The notes under the pieces are model-generated. The model saw nothing but the letters and a program-made list of their open reading frames with translations. It did not search any database and was not told the origin of the DNA. From Rhopalosiphum padi (lineage: Eukaryota; Arthropoda; Insecta; Hemiptera; Aphididae), in the NCBI RefSeq assembly GCF_020882245.1, contig NC_083598.1:30665858-30729857 (forward strand): a stretch of 64,000 nucleotides of DNA. Reading direction: 5' to 3'. Below are positions 11,001 to 26,531 of the stretch, one piece after another (the first letter of the stretch is position 1; each line of letters opens with the position of its first letter). The position numbers and the translations under genes were made by a program.

Positions 11001-14000
11001 CCGGCAAAAAGATAGGCATTCCGATGTATTTCGACCTGTCTATAACGGACTCTATGTATTACGGACACGGACACTAATATTTTACGCCGGTGATTTCATA
11101 ACGGACAAAAATCCTAGTTCAAATCTAAATGTAAAATCATATAATGAATATACAAACTACGAAACAGCGTCAATCCGTCAATACAGAGCGCAATTAAGTA
11201 CACGCAAAAACACATATTACGATCGATTGCATTATCGTCGATTTCGATAACGTTAATTGCGAGTACCTATTAAATTTATGAGGTTGAGATACAATTAAAC
11301 AGAAATACATTCAGGAATACGTAACAGTAACACGTATAAAAGAAAACCATAAGTAATTCTAATAATGTTTTTATTCAGTTTCTATCGGTTCGCAGTCAGA
11401 GTTTACATATTTTTCTTAGCAATGGCACTTACCGTACCGCGTAAGGCGTAAATCTTTCAAGTTAAAACAATAGGTGAACATTATTCGTTGTAAAGAGTCT
11501 AGCGGTTTGTCTATTCGTAAACTTGCTGATAAATATTGAAATTAAATTTGTTACGTATATAATGTAAGATATTATAATATAATAATAACGATAAAGATTA
11601 TTATAATAATATATGTAAAATATTAATATAATATATTTACACAATTTTCATTTTTCCTTAAACAGATATGTTTCTAGTTTTACTTATAAAACACTGAAAC
11701 CTTTCTATAACGGAAAATTATTTTGGTTCCGTGACTGTCCGTTATATACAGGTTTCACTGTGTATAGACATTGTCGTATTAAGTGTTTTACCTATTAGAT
11801 ATTCCTATACTATTATTGTTTGTTTTTAATTTTTTTTAATTTCGTTCGAATAATATAATGTTATATATACTAAAATATTATTTACTATTATATTTATAAT
11901 TATTCCGATTATACTATGTTGGGAGATATACAGGGGCGGACTGGGAGGTAAACGACCCAGTATTCTACAAAAATAAACAGCCGGCCCAACTCGTTTATAC
12001 CATCCTCTATGAATACCTACCTTGCTACGTATTTTTTCGAATAGTTTATGAAATATTATGTAATGTACAATGTACATTATATTATTATTAACCATATAAT
12101 TATTCGACTACGAAGTATTAACTTATAACAGTATCGTACCATTCGTACCTACCGACCGGCAACATTAATAGCACTAGTTTTTAACTGTTTATTATTTAAA
12201 ATTTAAACATACATTTATTAGTAATATACTATATAATATTGTCAATATTAATCATCATGAGCCCCCGGCCCGGCGGCCCATATACTGAGCCGGCCCGGTG
12301 TGCTACGGCACACTAGCACACCTTGCCAGTCCGCCCCTGGAGATATAATATGTCATTTGGTCACAGTAATTTGGTCACGCGTCAATTTGTCGCATAAAAT
12401 TAATGTATTAACAATTTAATATAAAATTAAATATTTAATAATTGGTATAGTCTTTTTTAATATTGAAATTAATTATTATAATTTAATATACATATAATAA
12501 GTACACGTCACAACTAAAATATCAATTATTTATAAAAAGTAAAATTAAATTAAAATATAGAAAAAAATGAAACTTATTTTTTACAAAAATTGAAATTATG
12601 GTTAAACCAATCCATGTATATTCAAAATAGGTTATTGGGGGTGATAACAATTTTTCGATTCCGGCATAATATGTGTTTACTGCTTTCTAATAATAACTCA
12701 AATGATTGTATTACCTTATCTACAGGTATAAAACTAAGGACTGGTAATTTTCGTACTTCTAATGTAAAGCTTACATTGTCACTGTATTGTTTTGCGAGAC
12801 CGTGGTATTGTTTATGTCTCCAAATTGCTTGACTTAAGTGAAAAAAAATATTCATGGATATTTGGAAATTAATTTTTAATAGCATTATTAATTGCTGTTT
12901 TTTTGAAATCTATCACAGATGCTTTTGAATTTTTGAACATATATCAAACTTCAGTGATTTTAATACTTGAAACAATTTTACATATTATATTATTTACTTT
13001 TTATTTGGTAGCAAATAAACGTATACCAAACGTATTATGTATTTATGTCACTATGAAACACTGCACGAAAATTATAAAATTTAAAACTAAGTTTGTGTAG
13101 CTTGTAAATGTTCCGTCCGAAAACCAGTGTTCCAGGTTTTTCAATAAATTTGAATTTTCATCGGTAGAAAATTATCATATAATCATTCATCTTAGTATAT
13201 GCTACTATCACAGTATCACCAGTGTCAAACAACAAAAACTTGTTACTGTCCAAAGTCTTTCTTAATTGTTCTGGAATTTCAAAATGAAATGTTGTGGATT
13301 TGCAGGAACTTTTTCCAAATAGGTTGTATTGTTTTTTTTTCAACATTTTGAATTTGGCATTTTACCAGCTACTGCGGGTGATGGTAATTGAAATAATACG
13401 ATTTAAAAAATTAAATATAATTTTTAATTGGAAAAAAAAAGTTTTTAAAGAAAATTGTCATTTTTCGATATTTATATAATATTACCTGCTGTGAAGACGT
13501 ATTTTTAATAAACCACGTGTGCACATAACTGTAGTGATAGCATTTTTTTTTCATTTCATTTATGGTTCTTTTTGTTTCGAATTTTTCCCTGTTTTGTACA
13601 TGATTATATTCGGTAGATTTCGTGACGATATCTATTAATACAACTTATGAAATTAATATAAATGAATTCATTCTTGTAAAGAATACTTTTTTTTTATATT
13701 CGGAAATGCAGAATACCTACTTATTCAAATACTTGAAAAATAATAAATAATTATAATATGACTATTATAGTATAGTGATTAAAGCGAGTCTTTAATTTTA
13801 AATTGATAATCTTACTCTGGATTGTATCAGCACGACCAGTACTTTTTTTTTCATTACATCATCTCCATATTATTTTTTCGCCGATCTTTTTCTCTTGTTT
13901 GAGAATAAAAACTATTGTGGATTAAAAGATAATATAACCTCTTATTGACTTTTTATAAATTGTAAAGGCGTGTATTTTAGTACACTATCGGTTAGCTGTA

Positions 14001-17000
14001 TAATGGTAAATTGTTAGATACAGACTAACTGACAAAGAATCATATTGGTATCATTAAAAAAAAAAAACTTTAAAAATACGATAACTAAACGATATTAAAC
14101 ATATTATAAATGCACCATATACGATACTATAATCAAATAATTATCGCTAATATCGATAAGCGACGAAATGACGCGTGATCAAATTCAGTATGCGATCAAA
14201 TGACAGACGACGAAATGTCGTAAGCGTATTATATTGGTTCCCACTTAAAAAATCGAATTTTTTGGACTTATAAATTATAGTAAAATATAATATTGTGACT
14301 ACAACATACAAATTTAACCTTGGATCATATCTTTTGTGTGATATTATTTTATATTTTATTTTATTTTTAAGTTGGTTAATATTTATAATATAGTTGAACA
14401 ACTTACCCGGAAGTCTGAATAACCGTTGGACCGTAAAATTAGTTTCAAGTAACACATTAATTTCCGGTTAATAATATGTGTTATATATTTTGTTATTATT
14501 ATTATTTCTATTATTATTGATAAGTATGGCAATTTGGACCTCAATTAGACCGTTTAGTTTTTATACCATCGATTCATATTATAATAAATTATATGACTAA
14601 AATGATGATGCTCACCGACAATAATGTTAATAACGTGATAACGCGTAAACAAGTTTTGCTATCGTTTAGTTTTTATACATTTTTATATTTAAATAAAAAT
14701 AAAAATAACTAAGAAAAATCGATTGAATTTTTTATTCATATTTCTTTTTTTATTCTACTGAATCAAAAACATAAATTAGTCCAAACGTAAATAAAAACAC
14801 TTGATCAACCCAACAATTTTAAATATCTAAAATAGTAGCAAAAAAATAAAATACTTTGAACATTTTATCATTTATAGAAAATTAAATTATTAAAATATTG
14901 TCTACACATTTTAAGACTTGAACGTTATTTTTTATTTTTTTTTTTTATAATAAAAATATTAAACAAAATTGATTTTTTTAAAATATTTTTTCTGATTATT
15001 TTGAAAATTAAGTATCAATTATTCATCATAAACCATGTTCAAATTGTAAAATTGAAGCATTTTATTCCAAGAGTTGAAAAATACATAAAAATAAATAAAA
15101 AACCACTTATAATAAATTATTGTAAAACAATTCATCAACAATTTCATCGCTCTGCTCAGAACGCAATATAATTACGGTCAATATGTTGTATTCAATTTAA
15201 AAATCAGCAATATTTTATGACGAAATACATATTTTGAATTTTACGTTGATGTATGTAACTTTATAAGAATCATAAGTGATGCTTATTATTTAATTTAAAA
15301 TAAATTTCAAAAAAAATACCTGACATAAAAATATGTTAAAATTATTATGTATTTCAATATTTCTATAATATTTTAGTGCTTATAAATAAACTAAGTAAAG
15401 CCTAATTTTTTTGACAATTATATAAAAGAAAATATAAGTTTATGTTTTTAATTAAAGAATAAATAAATTAATTAACCGAAGATTTTAGATTTAATTATTT
15501 ATTCAGCCATACTACAAATACCATTTTATTGGTCATGAATTTGAAATAAATCTGGCGTTGGCATTGAATATTTTTTTAATGGGTATTAATATTTCATTAA
15601 TTATTATATGTTATTATTTTAGTAAACAACTATTTATTTGAATCAAATATTTTCTCGCTTAAGTCATTAATTAATTAAAAAAAATGCTAATATCACAAGC
15701 TACAGAACCACAGAACCTTATTTTAACCTATATTCAATGAATTATCGTGTATTTGCTAAATATTGTTTGTTGCTCTTCGTTTAAAATTAAATTTAGTATT
15801 GTTTATTTTTTTATTTTTTAGAATTCAACAACTTAGATATTATTTTAATTAGTAACAGCTTGTAAGTCAGAAAATATATCAATAAAGTCAAAATTGTTTA
15901 GCGTAGTTCTTATTCCATAAATATAATTAACTTAGATTTATTGATTTATTAGATTGTATATATATAAGTGCATGTAGATATTATTTGTTAAATAGATAAT
16001 TATGTTGAACGCAGAATAATCTAATTGTGTACTTTTTAGATGATAGAAATGTCAAAATATTCACTTATATACAGTTAGTTAAAATTTAATTTATTACAAT
16101 CGTATTTATGTTTTAAATAGCCAACATATATTTATAATACAATATTAGTGTTAGTCACGATTGCTTCTAAAATGTATATATTTGAATATTTATCTTGTCA
16201 TTTATGTAATATATAACATTAAACATTGAATTATTGAGAATTATAATATTGTTATTATTATTGTTGGTTGTGAATTTTTTTCACTTTATAAGTACGGAAC
16301 AATTTAGATGAATAATGACAATCGATATTTGATTAAAATATCTGTAGATGTACTTGCAATTTATTATTTGTAGACTAAATATATTAAATATAAGATGTAT
16401 GCTTATGGCAACCAAGCGATTTAATAGACAACTATATTGCGGAACTTAAATAACACCGAGGTGAGAAATTATCCTATCTCGTGGCATACAAATGATTGAC
16501 GTAGTAGCAATTATTTTTAGGCAAATAAATGTGAACAAGCCAAAATATTGTATTGTAACTGATTTATAATATTGGTGAAACACTAAAGCGACTCTATAGT
16601 AAACATTGCTTGGACAAAAATATTGGACCATAATAATTAATTTATCTCGTCAAACGTAATGATTATGTAACTATTTTTTCGTTTTTCTTTGCGATTCATG
16701 AGTGTACAAAATAGTTTTTATTTTATCTATCATGGTAAATGGTATCACATAATTTGTTGAATAGTATATTGTATAGGCAGTTTATAACACTGCTGCGTAG
16801 ATGTTTTGACCCTGGTGCTGGTTTGTAATGTTTTGTAAGGTATAAAATTACTACGCTGTTCGTCCGTTCGTCGTTTTTTAAACGTTTAAATGTAACGAAA
16901 AATGTATTTACTTTTTTATTTGTACATACTCGTATTTTTATACGGATTTTATTGTCCTGATCTAATGTAAAATACAATTCAAATCAAAGTGCTGATAAAC

Positions 17001-20000
17001 AATTTGTATTAAACATAACAACGGCTCTCTATATAAGAAAATAAGTATTAAAAGCTGTAATTTACAGAGAAATAATATATTTGTGTAAGTAACTACTTAT
17101 AATCGTGTACAAATTTATTTTTATATTTAAGTACACACGAATTGTTTGAGAAAACGAACGTCTTGTGTGAGAGAAATAAATCGTATGGCATAAAATGTAA
17201 CATACAATAATGCTTTGGCTTACGTTATTTACTGGATATCAGCATCGAATGCGCGTAAGTCAGCTCGTAAGCGCATGTGTATTAGTGAATATTGACGTTT
17301 TTGCGGCTTTTAATTCATTCGGAATCGTTAGAAATTGTAATTTATTCCTGAGCCAAACCAATACCAGCGACAAACATACGCATATTATATATGTATCGTA
17401 CCTATTAAGTGAGTGCGTGATTAATGGATTTCGGGATTACATAAATTGTATTTTATTCCGTAGGTTTTTATTGACATGTTTTATGTTTATTGACTAAAAA
17501 AAACTTTTTTTTTTTACTAAGACAAATGAAAACCTGTAAAAATTAACAATAAAATAATAAATAAAAAACATGCAGAAGGAGTAAAATCTTTCAGGGTTTG
17601 TCAAATATTATTGGCACTTATGGTATTATGTAAATTACATATCCCTATATTATGATACATACGCACCTGGAGCATACTAATCGACAAGTCGGACTGATAC
17701 GATAATATTATGATGTAAATTAACGTTCAGTTTCAAATAACCAATGATAATTATATAATTATGCTGGATGATGGAACAATACAATTTCAAAGTCATCGAT
17801 CAGTTTCTCTCTCTCTACATAATATGTCAGATAGTTAATCTATTATACCAACTCCCATTTGTCTTTAAAATTATTTAAATATTAAGATTTTTAAGACTTT
17901 TTAGTATACTTGGTCATATTTTTAAATACTTATACTTAGTATGCTTACTTAATCTCTAATACTTATACCATTTAAGGATTGTTCCACGAAAATATAAACT
18001 TTCTTTTCTTCAAATGATAACCCATTTTTAATGTAAATTATAAAAGATTTATTTATTATTAAACCATATATCGCTGACAGAAATAATTCTTTATATATAT
18101 AAATAAATAATAAACCATCGATAAAAATCATTTTTATTTGCATATCCCAAGAATATTGTGAAAATCTGTGTTATTTTCCTGTGGCAACTTGTACAGTGTG
18201 TAGTGATGCTTACCCCGTTTTCTTTGACAACAGACGGATCTTGCACGACCGTTTTATACCAAATGATCCATGTGAAATTGTTCAGCGCCAACGATATGAA
18301 CAAGTGTACATGTATAGCGATCCTAGTGCACCTCAGAGTCCTATAAACATAGTTATAATATATCATCAAAGTGTTGGGTGATCTATTTGAAATAAATTGA
18401 TTTTGAATTTAGACCAGAGCGGTTATTAGTCTGAGTGCGCTTAACACATCGCTCAACAATTAATATTTTTTTAGCATCGTGCAGTGTCGTGCAAACCTAT
18501 AGAGTTTCACTGGCTTTAATTGGTCACGAATTTACTCGTATTTGTGGGTCACGCAAAGTTTTCGTTAATTATATAATGTCAGCGTGTATATTACAACAAT
18601 AAATTTAAAGCAAATATAGAATGAGGATAATAATATTTAAAGTAGTTGTAGGTTCGATATCTATTATATTATATTGTGTTTCGGATCGGATATAACGCCG
18701 CATAGTTTTAACATTTAGTTTTTCTAAAAAATAGTCGCCTTAACTGTTCGTCTATTTCGTATTGAGTTGTGTAATTCCAGAGATAGCGTGGTATGCTTTG
18801 CACTTACAGTCACAGAACAATCGCGTTAGTAATCAAACGTAAAATTTTGAAATGTTTGCGAATAGACAACGAACTATCATCTCCGCGCAAGTCTGAAGTC
18901 AATGTACGCTAATATTCTCCAAACGCTTTTCTAGGATAGTTTTTAAACTTTTTGGACACGTTTTCAATATACACTAAACGCATACGTGTTATATAATATT
19001 ATTTAACACCGTACACGCGTGTGAATACGGAAGTTTGGGTGTGTTTAATGTTACCCGGAATGCGAGAACAGACGCGGAAAGAATCGTCCGAAAACGTTTA
19101 CGCGCCATGATGTTACACCAACAAGTTTACTGCAACTACAACTATTGAAGTAAACACGGCATCGTATCATATACGCGTGCTTACTCGTCGCACAGCTAAA
19201 CGTAAACTGGGCAGTGAGGGGGGGGGGGGGGGAGAACTACATATAATATTATAATGTTTTTTTAAGAGTTTTCGCCTGCCAACACACGAGTCGGGGCCGT
19301 GGTTCGCAAAAGCGTTAAGACGAAAATATGTTGTTTTTTGTTTTACTTGAACGTGAAGAAAATCAGCAATGACGTGAGCAGAGCAGCCAGCGAGACTGAG
19401 TAGCCAAAGATGTACAGCGTGTTTATTAGTTCCCGAAACTGAAAAAAAAAAACACGACGAGAATACTTCAATACGATGCAAAAATAGCAATTGAACATAC
19501 TCATCGTATATTTGAAATATATTTTATCTGAAAACAATGCAAGTTACTGCACACGTACATACATTGCATACATTGTGTACATTGCAGTCATTGCTCGTAT
19601 AACGCGATTGCGATTTTTTAATTATAATTATTATTATTATTGGTATTTTTTTAAAATATTTTTGTTGCATATTATGTTTACGATCTGAATACCTCGTAGT
19701 CGTCAACGTCCACGCAGCTGGTGTAATTTGCCCACTGTTTTCCGGTCTCCGGATGTCGGTACCACGTGCCGTCTGACAGACAGTTCTTGAACGCTTTTCC
19801 TGGAAAACAAATATATTGAATAAATATACCATAGCAAATATTTGTGTACCATCACGATTGATAAATAATATATTATTATCCGCAAGCCGGTGTTGAAAAA
19901 AAAAATAATATTATTAACCGATGATGATTAAGTGTAAATGAGTATAATAAATTATTCGTTATATTACTGCATAACGTATACGTTTTACCATCAGTTATAT

Positions 20001-23000
20001 ATTTACGTTTCGTCGTCTATTAGTTTTTAAAACACGGACAGCGATAAGGACATTGTACACGCACATACTCATTTTTGACGCAGTTTTAAACACGATTGGA
20101 GACTTTATCATTGTGTTTTTCTAGATTATCTGTACTTTTAACCTGAACGTTCGGCGACCATTTTGGTTTGCAGGTATATAAGTTTCATCAGCGTAATGAC
20201 ATATAGTATAAATACCGATTAATGCGTCATATATTGGCGTCGATTATATTTTTAATACGCGTGTCACATAGGTTATACGTTAAAACGGCATATAATATGG
20301 GGCGTTTTATCTTTTATTTGCGAGAAAAAAATCTGCATTGTTGGCGTTTTAATACTATTTGCCAAAAAACGGTCCGCGTTCGGACTGGGTGTGCGCTGGT
20401 ATTACAATAGAAAAGTTCCAAACGCGACTGCAATACAACAATAAATTGACTAAGATATTCACCTGGGTTACCGAAATATTCCCTGTGAACCTTTTGTGCG
20501 GTTATCCCGTGGAAATCGCGTATGCCACAACGGGGACTGTTTGCGTGGGCGATATCATAATAGCCGGTATCTACGGTATATCACAGACAGGCACGCATAC
20601 ACACATCCACCACCTACACATGCACACTAAAAATCGTCTGAAATGAACCGCGAGACTTGTCTTAAGTATAAAAACGATGTTCGTTTCAAGAGCAAACACT
20701 CTTGGCCTATGTGTGTGTGTGTGTGGGTGTAAGTTACGCGGTATGTGTGTATAAATATAATATGAGCTTAAGCCGAAACCCGGTAAGACGGAAAATTGCG
20801 TTTAAACGGATTTTTTTTATGGTGTCGCGTATATTCGCGGAGCTTCCGTTTTAGTGGCCATTATATTATTATACACGCGATATTTTATAAAAATGTATGA
20901 AAATCCGATCTGATAACTATTCTTTTATGATCTGTATACATTTTACAATAACGCGTGCTTCTGTATATATAACATTTTATTATAAACGATATCGCCACCA
21001 TAAACCCCACTACCTATATATATTATATATTTATTTAATAGTAATAGTTATAAAATATGCGATATCGATGAGGTCCCGTCGAGATTATAATAATACGCTT
21101 TGGCGGTGCGTTCGGACTTGTCGGACAATTGTTCGAGTATTACACATCTCACTGCTATAATGATATTATGTCGATTGATGATACATCAATTATTAATATG
21201 CATAATTTAATATTATATAGTGTAAAGTTCAGTAAATCGATGGTAGTAAAATAATTACGTCTGCGACGCATAGAGCTAATAAATACATATATTTATTACT
21301 ATATTATATTGTTTTATAATCTTTTATAATACTATTGTAGACGATCAATACAAATTTATGAGAAACTGTGAATACGCTGGAACGCAATTTTGTCCGTTTT
21401 GGAACTTTCAAATAGAATATTGTGTAAATACAACAATATTATATATCGTTTGAATTTTACGGTGTGTATAACAATAGCCATCGTAGATTATATGGCTGTG
21501 TTACAGAAATCATTTGCTAAAAATGTTGGTTATAAATTTTCGTATTTTTATTTTTTACTATATAATTTTATTATAGGCATATTATGATATAAAATCTATT
21601 ACATTTTATTATTTTATGCATTACAATGGTGTTTACTAATAAATCGCAATCGAAATTCGAATTCCCTCCTACAAAGTTATTTGGTACACATGCACGATGA
21701 ACTGAAACATTATATCATAATTACTTATATATAATCAGAATTGCCAGTTGCCACAATTTATGTACACTACTGACATCTTAGTGAACTTACTGTACTGCAT
21801 AGCATTATATAAATATAATATATTATGTACATAATTGTTTTGTGTTTTTCAGCTGATTTGGTTAAAACAATTGCATTTCATAAAATCATAGTAAATCAAT
21901 GTCATTTTTGTACTCTATGAATAAAAAAGACATTTAAACATTTTTAATCAATCCAAAAGCCTTAATCTAAACATAAATCGCGTTATGGCATAGTATTCAT
22001 ATATTCTTCGAATTGGGACGAGCGCAAAATTCTCTGTAATCCAAAATTGGTATGAACTTTCAGCACAATCATCGAAACGAGTGTGAAATCATCATTTCAT
22101 TATTACACTGACAACATGAACGCATTTTCTTATGAATACACGGCTATATAAATACTGAAATAACACAGTCGAGGCACATAATATAATATTATAAAATAAA
22201 ACATGATATATGATTTATCGCTCGCGTACAAAAATAATCATAATCGTTTCGTTGCAGATTACGAAAATGTGATTTTTAAAAAAAAAATTTGAATCAACAA
22301 CGGAGTACGCGTTACAGCCACTATAATATATTAATAATAGTCTCGACTGTTATTTGATATAAGGATTAAAATAATAATCGGATATATTCGCGAAGATACC
22401 GTTATATTATTATGTACCATTAGAAATAATTATTTGTTTGCACGGCGCTGCGTATAATAATAATTACGCTACGCGACATAAAATTATATTTGTAATTTTG
22501 TATAATAGTGTTACGAGCATAGAATATTTGGCGATGTTATGTTTTGTCTCCCCGTGATAGATGTATCGATTTTTCGTCTACGCGCTCGTCGATGGCGTAT
22601 CATAGACAACACGCGTCCGTGTCGGTGTGCTTGTAATATTTTGAACTCGACCGAAAGCCATGAAGTGGTGTGGTTTGTCGCGTAAACCGCGAGATCGGCA
22701 ACTACGATAAAATTTATTATTTTAAACTGGCAGTGAATAAAAACCAATAAAGTACTCACGCGAATATTGTACATAATAATATTGCGTTACACGATATATC
22801 ATATTATTTTATGATGGTATATAATTTAACTGGTCAATAATATCTTTGATATACAGTTATGACCATGTCATATTATAGAATATTGTAATTGTGATCCGTA
22901 TACTTCCACGGTAAAATACTCGAAAACACGAGATATTTCAAATCAAATAAGTGCGAAAAAATGCTGATTAATAAATCACATCTACACAAATTCTAATCTA

Positions 23001-26000
23001 CGTATCGGCGATCATGATATCAGAAAAATTTCGGCGTTAACCCACTAGTATGAATAAATTATTTTAAAGTAAAAATTATAAATACAATTATTGTACGGAC
23101 TGTACGGTAACGCCTCAAATATTGACATTAAAATGCTTTTGATGTAAACGAATTAAAATCATAAAAAAATATTATTCACAAATATATTTAACTATACAAA
23201 ATGAAAAGCAAATTATAAATTTATTATTAATTTATGATTATGACTAATTGAACATGGAAATAATTTACGAAAAACAAATATAAATATCAGAATTAAAAGG
23301 ATATTATAATAATATACACTTGGATGTAAAAGTTATATTTATCTGAACAATTTAAAAAATGTTTTAGAAATTTTATTCAAAAGCGATGGTGGGTGTTAAT
23401 TTCTCCCAAACTTATACGCTCGTTTTATTATTGAAAATATCATAATAATATACACAAAGAAACTAATTTATTTTGATTTGTTAAATGTGCAATGTTTATT
23501 TAAAAACGCTATAATTTCGACTAAATATAGAGGTCGGCACACTATAGGTAAAACAACCGGGAAACAGAACCGATAATATTATTTAAAATTAAATACGTTT
23601 GTTCGTGGTGTGTCAATAAATCATATTTGAATGGCAATTTTGTTTGCAGGAGGGTACATATTTGGAAAGAGGATTTAATAAATAATGTCAAGTATCCGTG
23701 TTTAGTCCCGTGTTTCATTTATTCAGATATCGGATAAAGATATACAATGCAATACACTACATTTATTATTTGAATGTACAACATTTATAATGTAGAGATT
23801 TTTTTTTTAAACTTAATAATAATTATTCTTATTTAATAGAAACTTTGAATAAAGTAACTACAGAGCACAATATCTATTGTAAAATTTTAATATTATTTTA
23901 TTTGTTTTATTTTTCAATATTTAAAGGATTTTTAGGTTTTGAAAAATGTTAATCCATTGAAATATTCTGCATAGTACATTGTTATTTTTCGATATTTATA
24001 AATCAAAATAATTATATGCTTAATATATATAACACTAACATAATAAAGTTGAAAATTTAATTTGATTTATTTTTTATAAATATTTAGAGTAACAAGTGTA
24101 CATACTAATTGAGTCAATTACCCTATAAAGTGTAAATAAGAAAATTAACTTCGATAATATTTTATTATATGGTTGTGATATTGATATTACGATGATAGGT
24201 GTATTGGTATATATTACGTACGTTATCAATTTATCATTTGATCAATATAATAATTGTTTTATCGAGAGGAAATGGTTCTTAAATCCATTGGGGTACCACG
24301 TGAATGATGGTTGTCATGTTTCAAAACGAATTCTGATAGTCTACTATTGGCAGTGACTTTTGGTTTGACGAGTTTCGATGCAGTGTCTTATTAGAACGGT
24401 TTGAATTTGTCGACAGGCATGTATTAATCTATGACAGCTATACATCCATCATCATAATGCGTGATCAGTTATATACTCAATCATATAATAATAATAATAA
24501 TTATACTAATAGGTTTGCATCGCTCGTTCCAATGTAGGTATAGATAGAATATTATATAATAATATGTAGTCATAGGTATATTATATTAATAATGGTTTAA
24601 CAAAACGAGGAATTTAAACATTATTCAATAATTTTTGATTCCTGTAAGTATATTAAATGTATAGAAATTAATGTGATATACTCGACTATCTTAGTTTATG
24701 TTAAAAAAAAAAACAATATTCAATCTAATCTCTCTGTACATAATACTCCATGTATACTCCATCTCCTTTTCTTCTTGAGTAACGTAGTTATAAATTTGAT
24801 TTTTGAAATTGTTCACTATCATTGAAGACCGTATTTTGTCTTAATATTTTATCACCCTTTAAATAATACAAATTATCTCCATAATTTGAATAAATCAATA
24901 AATGTATTATGATATAATAAATATGGGTAACCGTGTTTGGTGAATAACCCTGTATAAATATCTGAAAAATTGAAAATGGTTTTGTTTGTAACGATTAATT
25001 TACGAAACTACTGGATAAATTTCATTAAAAGTTATATTAATAGAATTGTCGAAACTCAAGAAGTGATTTATATTTTGACCAGAACTTTTTTTTTAAAGGA
25101 CAATTTAATTTGACTGTGCTAAAAAACTGCGTTATTTATATTTTGTTTATTTTTTTTTTCATAGATATTATATCTATAGGCTTATTTTAAGAAAGGAAGT
25201 GTGATGTACTCATGTACCTACGAATATACATGCATTTTTCAATGCAATTATGATGTACCTAGAGACATTTCAACTACATATAACTTACTACCTGAAAAAA
25301 GACTGCTTGAGTAATACACCCCAGAACTCTTATGAATGGAACTGGAAAGCTTATGTCTGGGGTAATCTCTGAAGCTACTTCTGAGTTCTGACTTGATATA
25401 AAAAAATTAACATCAATGGGAGTCATTGATATTTAATGTATAAATATTAAATATGCGTTAAATGATTTGACGCCATTCGTTTTCTCTTATTAACATAACT
25501 AATCTACACATAAATGCATAATGTTCTGCTACAAGAAAAACATTTTCGTTAAATATAAACACGCCCGTTACTTAATGTTTTCTCTACGGAACCATATTTG
25601 TTCATTTCCCTAGCGGAGTTGATTAAAACAGCTAGCCTGCTAATGTTATGTATATATTTAAAACTGTTTTAGTACTTATGTCACTAATTCTGTTTAAATA
25701 TATATATTTATTATCTTCTAATTTTTGTTTTTTATGTTTTAGTTATTTTTTGATTGACAGCTATACTATTTTCAGTTTCATATTGTAATATAAAACATGT
25801 TTTTGAAAACATGAACAACAGGTATTTACAACAGCGATTATCGTGTAAAATTTATTGTATTCAATCATTCAACATTTTTATCAATTAATTTTTAGTAGCG
25901 AAAAAGTTCGTAAAATGTTTGTTAGTTATATTCTGTTACTTTACATAATTTTAATTTCGATTTGAAACGACTACAAATAACACGCATTCAATATATTATG

Positions 26001-26497
26001 TTATTTTTGTATAATATAATATAATATGATTTCCAAAAATTAATTTTGCTTTATTAAATTAAAAGTAGCCAAGTTACCATTGTAGAGTAAAACAAAGTGA
26101 CTCGACAATATAATATTATACATATATTTTTTATGTATTATTATGTATATGGCGTATTTACTTGAATCTATTAAAATTTGGTCTTTTCCTCCGATCAATG
26201 GACCGACATTCGTGTATACATTACTATGTTAATTTTATGTAGACACACTATTTGCCCGTTTGATGTGACACGTCTGAATAACGTATACCGTTATAAATGT
26301 ATTATTTTTTATGTTCCTTGGCGATTCACGGGAATAAGCAGGATTGTGTAGTACGAATGTACGATAGGTAATTTATTAACAAATCGTACCGAGATGAATT
26401 TTGGGAGATACGTGCAAGACGACGTGACGTGTATACAAAAATTGAAAATCGCAAATTGTACATAAGGTTGTTATATACCCCTATATATCTATATATC

Positions 26498-26531
<34 letters not shown>

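Larger units (their letters stand above)
9119..18213 (-). other. DH31-R intron (9.1 kb) between TM2 and TM3 exons
   Basis: This is the transposon-rich intron: hAT-like remnant 10783-10915, Tigger-like remnant about 10945-11760, hAT MITE 11931-12339 and MULE 12351-14205. 14206-18213 and 9119-10782 are AT-rich with nothing I recognise. Confidence 0.75.

Noticed and set aside
10990..11250. 86-codon plus-strand frame inside a Tigger-like remnant
   Set aside because: It does not resemble a transposase and overlaps subterminal repeats; probably chance.
20463..20580. Minus-strand candidate exon ending EYFGNPG with a GTGAAT donor, in phase with the 19799 exon
   Set aside because: It lacks the required cysteines and FDG..CW motif. 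The segment at 41522-41644 matches the hormone-binding domain exactly and has the same phase.
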